From Bacteroidales bacterium (GTDB lineage: Bacteria; Bacteroidota; Bacteroidia; Bacteroidales; NBLH01), in assembly GCA_026988445.1 (NCBI GenBank), contig JALSLF010000409.1:1-11852 (forward strand): DNA of 11,852 bases. Reading direction: 5' to 3'. This document shows, one piece after another, positions 7,636-11,852 of this stretch. Position 1 is the stretch's first letter. Each line of letters begins with the position of its first letter. The position numbers and the translations under genes are program-made. The notes under the pieces were generated by a model. That model saw only the letters and a list, made by a program, of their open reading frames with translations, was not told the origin of the DNA and made no database searches.

Positions 7636-8718
7636 TTACTCTTCAAGAAGTTTTACCTTTCTGCCATCATACATAAAACTTAATCCGGCGGTAATTATAA
7701 TATCATCAGGGTTTAAACCTTCTTTGAGCACATAGCCGTTTGCCGTAAGTTCTCCCAAATTAACATTTCTCCTTTTTGCAAGATAAATACCTTCGGTATT
7801 ACTTTTTTGAACAACATATACAAAATCACCGCCCTCATCATGAGCAACAGCATCAACAGGAATTGTAATGTATTGATTATCTATTTTTTTTGACTCAAAA
7901 TTCATGTCTATAGTACAAGCCATACCGGGTAAAATCATATCCGACTCATCTAACAATTCAATAATTACCGGATAGGTTGAGGCAACACCAGTACTTTTTC
8001 CAAGTTCAGATATTTTCCCTGTAAATATTTTATTTTTTATTGCAGAAAAGCTAATCTGCACGGTTTTCCCTGTATCTATATGAGAGATTACATTTTCGGG
8101 AACCTGTGTTCTAATTTCAATCGCACCGTTTGATACAAAAACCAAAACCGGTCTTCCGGCACCAATCATCTCATTTTCTTTTGCCAGTATTTGTGATATA
8201 GAACCATTGAATGGTGCCTTTAGTTTTGTATAGCTCAACTGATTTCGGGCAGCTTCAAGCTGAGATTGAGCAGTTTTAGCCATTGATTTTGCCGATTCGT
8301 ATTGTGCTTTTGCTTTTTCAAAATCGTTTAATGAAGCATTGTTATTTGCATAAAGTTTTTCAATTCGTAAATAAGCAGATTTTGCACTGGTTAATTGAAT
8401 GTCTGCATTTTTTTTTGCTGCAAGTGCTTTTTCAAAATTAATTCTGTAATCAGCATCATTTAAGTGCGCTAAAATACTTCCTTTTTTAATATTCTCACCC
8501 AGTTTATAATGTATTTTTTCAAGTATTCCACCAACTTTAAAGCTAAGTTTCGCCTCATTTTCAGCCTGTGAAATACCTGCAAAGCTGCGCTTGCCTTCAA
8601 CTAATGTTTCTGAAACTTTTTTGTAAAATACAGGTCTTACGGCTTCTTGTTTTTCTTCGTTTTTACTGCACGAGCCAAATAAAAATAAAGCTATCAGTAG
8701 TAAATAAAATAATTTCAT
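7636..8718 (-). CDS. RND efflux periplasmic adaptor lipoprotein (membrane fusion protein)
   Basis: A 360-residue HlyD/AcrA-type adaptor that links the RND pump to the outer-membrane channel. It has a lipoprotein signal with lipobox LFGSC (Cys17) followed by SKNEE, so it should be anchored by lipid in the inner membrane. Domains: the first half of the lipoyl-like fold (about 50-90, KVGGILEKIHYKLGENIKKG), an alpha-helical coiled-coil hairpin rich in Ala/Lys/Gln (about 93-160), the second lipoyl half (LSYTKLKAPFNGSISQ, 161-176), a beta-barrel (about 198-275, with the typical LPGMACTIDM near 263-272), and the membrane-proximal domain (about 280-358, ITIPVDAVAHDEGGDFVYVV). The short hairpin suggests a standard TolC-tip-contacting adaptor. 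It lies between the channel gene (75 bp upstream) and the pump gene (89 bp downstream) on the same strand. A hairpin lies in the upstream gap. Confidence 0.95.
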   Translation of the reverse strand: MKLFYLLLIALFLFGSCSKNEEKQEAVRPVFYKKVSETLVEGKRSFAGISQAENEAKLSFKVGGILEKIHYKLGENIKKGSILAHLNDADYRINFEKALAAKKNADIQLTSAKSAYLRIEKLYANNNASLNDFEKAKAQYESAKSMAKTAQSQLEAARNQLSYTKLKAPFNGSISQILAKENEMIGAGRPVLVFVSNGAIEIRTQVPENVISHIDTGKTVQISFSAIKNKIFTGKISELGKSTGVASTYPVIIELLDESDMILPGMACTIDMNFESKKIDNQYITIPVDAVAHDEGGDFVYVVQKSNTEGIYLAKRRNVNLGELTANGYVLKEGLNPDDIIITAGLSFMYDGRKVKLLEE

Positions 8719-8748
8719 ATTCTAAAATTTATATGTTTTAAAAGTTTA

Positions 8749-8769
8749 TAAAAAGTAATTTACTTTTTA
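8749..8769 (-). other. AT-rich inverted repeat inside the efflux operon
   Basis: Nine-bp perfect arms (8749-8757 and 8761-8769; TAAAAAGTA / TACTTTTTA) around a 3-base loop, between the channel stop and the adaptor start. It could be an mRNA-processing or stability hairpin, a weak attenuator, or an operator half-site pair. The stem is only A-T apart from one G-C pair, so chance in this base composition is a real alternative. Confidence 0.35.
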
Positions 8770-8793
8770 CGAATAAAGTTTCTATAAAATAAA

Positions 8794-11139
8794 TTATTTT
8801 GCAAATAAGAAGGCTCGCATATTATCAGTATAAGTTTGTTGCTCTTCCTTTGAAGCAAGAAACATAAACTTTCCTTGTAAACGCTGTGTCTGGATATAAT
8901 CCAAAACATATTGATAATAAGCTATATTTGCCATATTTTTAGTTTTAATCATAACATTTTGCGCATCAATCAACTGAATTAGATTAACCGTTCCTTGAAA
9001 ATAAGCATCTTGAATAATCTTAAAATTATTTTCAGCCGCTAAGGCGGCATTTGCCGACAAATCCAATTCCAGATAAGATGTCCTTAAACGCTGAACACTT
9101 GTACGTATAGTCGATTCTAATTGATTTAATAAATCATTTTTTTGATAATTTATTTTATCTAATTCAATAACAGACTTCTTCATTTCATTAGATGATTTTC
9201 CTCCTTGAAAAATAGGTATTTTAAGGCTAATTGCTGCATTATAGGTCATATCGTCCGGAGGAGAAGGAACAGGCATATTGGGTGGTTGAATAGTTCCGTT
9301 TCGAATAAATGCTTGGTCTGCCCCTGCCATTAACGCTACTTCCGGCATAAACCAGCTGCGCTTATACAAAGCTGTTTTTCGTTCGGCTATTTTTGCCAGA
9401 GCAGCCAGTTGTTTTATCTCCGGTGAATTTTTTAACATTTCGGCGATAATAAAACTTGCATACCGCTCCGTAAGAATTGGATTTTTAAATATGTCGTTTA
9501 ATAAATCCTGGTTTAAAATTATTGTTTTATCTATTGAGTTCGAATCGGGAATATTAATACTTAAATCAATAGGACTGTTTAATTGTTTATTTAATTCGTA
9601 CATATTACTCCTAAAAGCGGTATAGGCATCATTAAATTTAATTTTATTCAAATTCAACTCACTAATCCAACGATTAACATCCGAAAGTCCGCTTTGTCCT
9701 ACCTCTTCTTTTGCCTTGGCTGCCTGTAAATTCTCAATTGTAGCATTTACATTCTGATTTTGTATTAATAAATTACTTTTAGAAAAAAGTAAAGCAATAT
9801 ATGCTCCCGATGCTTGCGTAATAAGATCTAAAACCGTTTGCTCATCAAAATATTTTTTACTGTCGGCAAGTAGCTTATTGATTTTAATATTTGCAAACAC
9901 AGTTTCCGAAAAAAGAACTTGCTTTAGAGAAGCAGAACCGTTTAAAGTAAAAGATCCACGTTGTCCCATAGATGCTTCAACTAAATTTTCACTTAACCAA
10001 ACAGTACTTCCTCCCACACTAACTTGAGGCAGCAAATTTGATTTTGCAATTTGTACATTTTTATCTGCAATTAAAACATCTTGTCGCGAAATTTTACCTT
10101 TTAGATTATTTGCTAGTGCCTCGGCAACTACTAATCGAAAGTTAATTTCTTTTCCGTTTGGAAATTTACTTGCATTAATCAGAACAGATTCATTTAATAA
10201 GTTCCATTCCGGAAATTTGCTAATTTCGCGTAAACCGGCCATATTTATAATAGGCACCCTACGCATACTTTCAATAGTTACAGGCAATTGAGAAGGATTA
10301 AGCCCTTCGGTAATTTTCAAAACCCTCAATGCTAACTGTCGTGCAAGTTGCTGGAATGTAAACTTAGGGGTTAAAGTTAGGGTTGCACCTTTCTCAAGAT
10401 AATCTAATCCACTAACAGCTAAACTAGGTATCTGTTTTTTATTTAAACTATCAAATAAATGTTCAATTTCATTCAAAGGAAACTTAATTAAAGGTAAAAT
10501 AACCGCAGCATCCACATTGTCATTTATCTGACTAATTGCATCCTCCCCTGTTGTATCAATAAAAACAAAAGATACATTGGTATTTTGGGCATTCATTTTA
10601 AAAAAATCAATTATTTGAGGAAAGTTTTCTTTAAAAACCTTAGGAACAAATATAGCTGTTTCCTTTGCTTTAAATATTTTGCTAAACTCCAAAAAGTCAT
10701 CTTTTAGGCGAATAACAGGCTCAATATATGTAAAATTGTAGATACCCGTAGTATTACCGGATTTCAAAGGCAGTTTCTGCAAGTCTCTATCCAATATATT
10801 GGCTGCAATAACCGGTTTTGAAAAATTACTTAACTTTGAAATTTCCGTAGATGAAATATACCCTAATGTAATAACAATATCTATATTATTATCATTCATC
10901 AAAGTAGTGTTATTGTCGTTTATCTTCTTAGGATTCCAATTACCGGTCAATTCTTTGAATTGAATATCGTACTTAGCACTTGTAATGCCGGAAATTTCTT
11001 TACTAAGAAGACGACTAAATTCGACAAACTCCTTAGTATCAGCATCTTTACTAATCCCAATAGTTAATTTTTGTTGTGCATTAAGTAAGTTCGTAATCAA
11101 TAAAAGGAATAAGAAATAAAAAATTCTTCTTGTTATCAT
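8794..11139 (-). CDS. Fusion of ABC-type substrate-binding-like domain to TolC outer-membrane channel
   Basis: A 781-residue protein; ordinary TolC-family channels are about 420-500. Residues 1-21 are a Sec signal (probable cleavage LNA|QQ, no lipobox). Residues about 24-290 look like a two-lobed periplasmic binding protein of the PF04392/TrpX type: KLTIGIS at the start, NIDIVITLGYISSTEI plus KPVIAANILD (85-117), a second lobe with AIFVPKVFKENF (162-173) and DAAVILP (210-216), then the family-like end 'LDYLEKGATLTL ... LARQLALRVLKITEGLNPSQLPV' (245-287). The TolC part (about 330-765) has both helical repeats: DVLIADKNVQIAKSNLLPQVSV (354-374) with VGQSGLSDVNRWISEL (480-494), and KIAERKTALYKRSWFMPEVAL (583-603) with IPIFQGG (641-647) and YFQGTVNLIQLIDAQNVM (713-730). 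It is the first gene of the efflux operon. The binding domain would hang in the periplasm at the channel's N-terminus; capture or sensing of cargo is inferred. Confidence 0.9.
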   Translation of the reverse strand: MITRRIFYFLFLLLITNLLNAQQKLTIGISKDADTKEFVEFSRLLSKEISGITSAKYDIQFKELTGNWNPKKINDNNTTLMNDNNIDIVITLGYISSTEISKLSNFSKPVIAANILDRDLQKLPLKSGNTTGIYNFTYIEPVIRLKDDFLEFSKIFKAKETAIFVPKVFKENFPQIIDFFKMNAQNTNVSFVFIDTTGEDAISQINDNVDAAVILPLIKFPLNEIEHLFDSLNKKQIPSLAVSGLDYLEKGATLTLTPKFTFQQLARQLALRVLKITEGLNPSQLPVTIESMRRVPIINMAGLREISKFPEWNLLNESVLINASKFPNGKEINFRLVVAEALANNLKGKISRQDVLIADKNVQIAKSNLLPQVSVGGSTVWLSENLVEASMGQRGSFTLNGSASLKQVLFSETVFANIKINKLLADSKKYFDEQTVLDLITQASGAYIALLFSKSNLLIQNQNVNATIENLQAAKAKEEVGQSGLSDVNRWISELNLNKIKFNDAYTAFRSNMYELNKQLNSPIDLSINIPDSNSIDKTIILNQDLLNDIFKNPILTERYASFIIAEMLKNSPEIKQLAALAKIAERKTALYKRSWFMPEVALMAGADQAFIRNGTIQPPNMPVPSPPDDMTYNAAISLKIPIFQGGKSSNEMKKSVIELDKINYQKNDLLNQLESTIRTSVQRLRTSYLELDLSANAALAAENNFKIIQDAYFQGTVNLIQLIDAQNVMIKTKNMANIAYYQYVLDYIQTQRLQGKFMFLASKEEQQTYTDNMRAFLFAK

Positions 11140-11224
11140 TTATTAAATTTTAGTGAAATAATATATTTTTAAAAATATTTTTCATGAGTTTATTTTTTAA
11201 ATTATTTTTAATGGTCTCATGGAA

Positions 11225-11350
11225 CATCCACTAATATAAAGGGTTATGTTTAATTAATCGACTTAAATAATCATTGCCCTGTGTGTTTAATTATTAATCA
11301 TGGATGTTTCATGTGATTATTTTAAATTATTTATTTTGCCACATAGCCTG
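11225..11350 (-). repeat. Dispersed hairpin repeat, copy 2 (order: short module, long module)
   Basis: Read on the minus strand, this copy has the short module (CAGGCTATGTGGCAAA, from 11350), 18 bp of AT-rich spacer, then the long module from 11312 (ATGAAACATCCA) to 11225 (GTGGATG). The module order is the reverse of copy 1 at 3076-3182. The GC palindrome inside the long module of copy 1 is replaced here by AT-rich sequence, while a different palindrome (11351-11366) precedes the short module and is likewise followed by ACAGG. Both copies therefore look like pieces of a longer compound or tandem repeat family. Confidence 0.75.
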
Positions 11351-11387
11351 TTCCGCTACAGCGGAAGAACCGTCCAGTTTACGTGGC
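11338..11387 (-). promoter_or_regulatory. Structured leader RNA element upstream of the efflux operon
   Basis: On the minus strand an outer 8-bp stem can form (GCCACGUA, plus 11380-11387, with UAUGUGGC, plus 11338-11345), including one G-U pair. A 3-bp CUG/CAG step can follow inside it. The inner hairpin has a UUCCGC/GCGGAA stem and a UGUA loop (plus 11351-11366). The plus strand would have an A-C mismatch in the outer stem, so the minus strand, which is transcribed into the efflux operon, folds better. GC-rich DNA here stands out in an AT-rich gap. No known riboswitch class was recognised. It may simply be the repeat family's own structure. Confidence 0.5.
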
Positions 11388-11458
11388 TTGTTTCATTTTA
11401 AAACTTTGTATAAATTTACTAAATTCATTTTAAAAAATGTAGTAATTAAACAATTATG

Positions 11459-11489
11459 CAAAGTTAGTAATTATTAACTAACATACAAA
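11459..11489 (-). promoter_or_regulatory. Bacteroidota-type promoter of the efflux operon
   Basis: On the minus strand, TTTG (plus 11486-11489), exactly 19 bp, then TAACTTTG (plus 11459-11466) match the TTTG / TAnnTTTG sigma-ABfr-type promoter at both boxes and spacing. Transcription would start near 11452 and give a leader of about 310 nt before the channel ATG at 11139, including repeat copy 2. No other match to both boxes was found between it and the gene. Confidence 0.55.
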
Positions 11490-11697
11490 TTTTAGTTTTA
11501 AAATACTTAAATTACCAAATTAAGGCAATTAAATTGTTTAAAACTTAAATTAAGCGGTTATCTACTTTAATAAGCACCAATGTATTGAATTCAAAATATT
11601 TATAAAAAAGACTCAGATACCTAAAGCTATTATTACTTTTTGTATAAACTTTTCGAAATCAAGATATTGTGAGTTCTTTTTACCAATAATTGCTTAA

Positions 11698-11745
11698 TTT
11701 AGTTAAAACTAAACCACTGAATTTAAAAAAAATAATGTACATTTG
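11698..11745 (+). promoter_or_regulatory. Putative promoter and dyad for the right-hand gene
   Basis: TACATTTG at 11738-11745 matches the TAnnTTTG -7 box and lies 21 bp before the ATG at 11767. No good TTTG is seen at the -33 distance. A 7-bp perfect dyad, TTTAGTT-AA-AACTAAA (11698-11713), lies just upstream and could be a regulator site, though its base composition makes chance plausible. Confidence 0.35.
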
Positions 11746-11766
11746 GTTTCAAAAAAAACCCAACCT

Positions 11767-11852
11767 ATGAGTGATAAATTTTCAAAAAACAAAGAGAACT
11801 ATAAAAACTTACTTAAAGAGTTAAACAAACGCATTGATAAACTTAAACTTGG
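11767..11852 (+). CDS. N-terminus of a partial gene, possibly acyl-CoA carboxylase beta subunit
   Basis: The ATG at 11767 opens a frame that runs off the right edge after 28 codons plus two bases. The peptide begins MSDKFSKNKENYKNLL and continues KELNKRIDKLKL, with a last partial codon GG (Gly). The pattern 'F-x-K-N ... EL..R..K.KLG' matches, from memory, the N-terminus of Bacteroidota biotin-dependent acyl-CoA (propionyl/methylmalonyl-CoA) carboxylase carboxyltransferase subunits, which go on to GGG.KRI. Only the non-catalytic start is visible, so the product is tentative. It has a promoter-like box 21 bp upstream. Confidence 0.45.
   Translation, partial: MSDKFSKNKENYKNLLKELNKRIDKLKL

Larger units (their letters stand above)
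11140..11766. other. 627-bp gene-free region between efflux operon and the right-hand gene
   Basis: Very AT-rich, with no credible coding frame on either strand. Reading from the left it holds an AT-rich stretch with small dyads just upstream of the channel ATG (11160-11215), repeat copy 2 with a structured hairpin (11225-11387), a leftward promoter (11459-11489), featureless AT-rich DNA (about 11490-11695), a 7-bp dyad (11698-11713) and a rightward promoter-like box (11738-11745). I saw no tRNA, rRNA or CRISPR. Confidence 0.7.

Noticed and set aside
11225..11350. Insertion sequence remnant or CRISPR
   Set aside because: No transposase fragment, no target-site duplication that I can see, and only single module copies without regularly spaced repeats.

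Overview
The window is AT-rich DNA most consistent with a member of the Bacteroidota. The supporting signs are PorT/OmpW-style small outer-membrane barrels, a lipoprotein signal of the type ..FLFGSC-SK.., no clear Shine-Dalgarno sequences upstream of the genes, and promoter-like TTTG / TAnnTTTG motifs. Species cannot be decided from what is visible.

Layout. (1) Positions 2-1867, minus strand: a likely two-gene unit with an outer-membrane beta-barrel protein followed by a lipoprotein built of 'DGG'-type propeller-like repeats, which runs off the left edge. (2) Positions 2029-4333, plus strand, divergent from the first unit: an exported protein with two thioredoxin-like domains that have lost their CxxC, then a signal-anchored nitrilase-family amidohydrolase. 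A 130-bp gap between them holds copy 1 of a dispersed, hairpin-bearing repeat. (3) A perfect 16-bp-stem hairpin at 4383-4419 sits between convergent transcripts and probably ends both. (4) Positions 4430-11139, minus strand: a three-gene tripartite efflux operon transcribed in the order outer-membrane channel, periplasmic adaptor, RND pump. (5) Positions 11140-11766: a 627-bp gene-free stretch with copy 2 of the repeat, a good Bacteroidota-type promoter reading leftward into the efflux operon, and a promoter-like box reading rightward. (6) Positions 11767-11852: the first 28 codons of a plus-strand gene, possibly the beta subunit of an acyl-CoA carboxylase.

How the genes work together. The efflux operon supplies every part of an envelope-spanning pump. 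Its channel subunit is unusual: about 270 residues resembling an ABC-type substrate-binding protein (PF04392-like, TrpX type) are fused in front of the TolC domain. The RND pump has D-N and N-N where AcrB has the D407-D408 pair and K940. The left-hand genes all encode exported or envelope proteins, but no shared pathway can be named.

The most interesting signals are that channel fusion and the two repeat copies. The copies share a long module and a 'CAGGCTATGTGGC' module in swapped order. Each can fold into a hairpin that pairs better on one strand because of G-U pairs, and in both copies that strand is the one transcribed with the flanking genes. In copy 2 the element lies in the predicted ~310-nt leader of the efflux operon.
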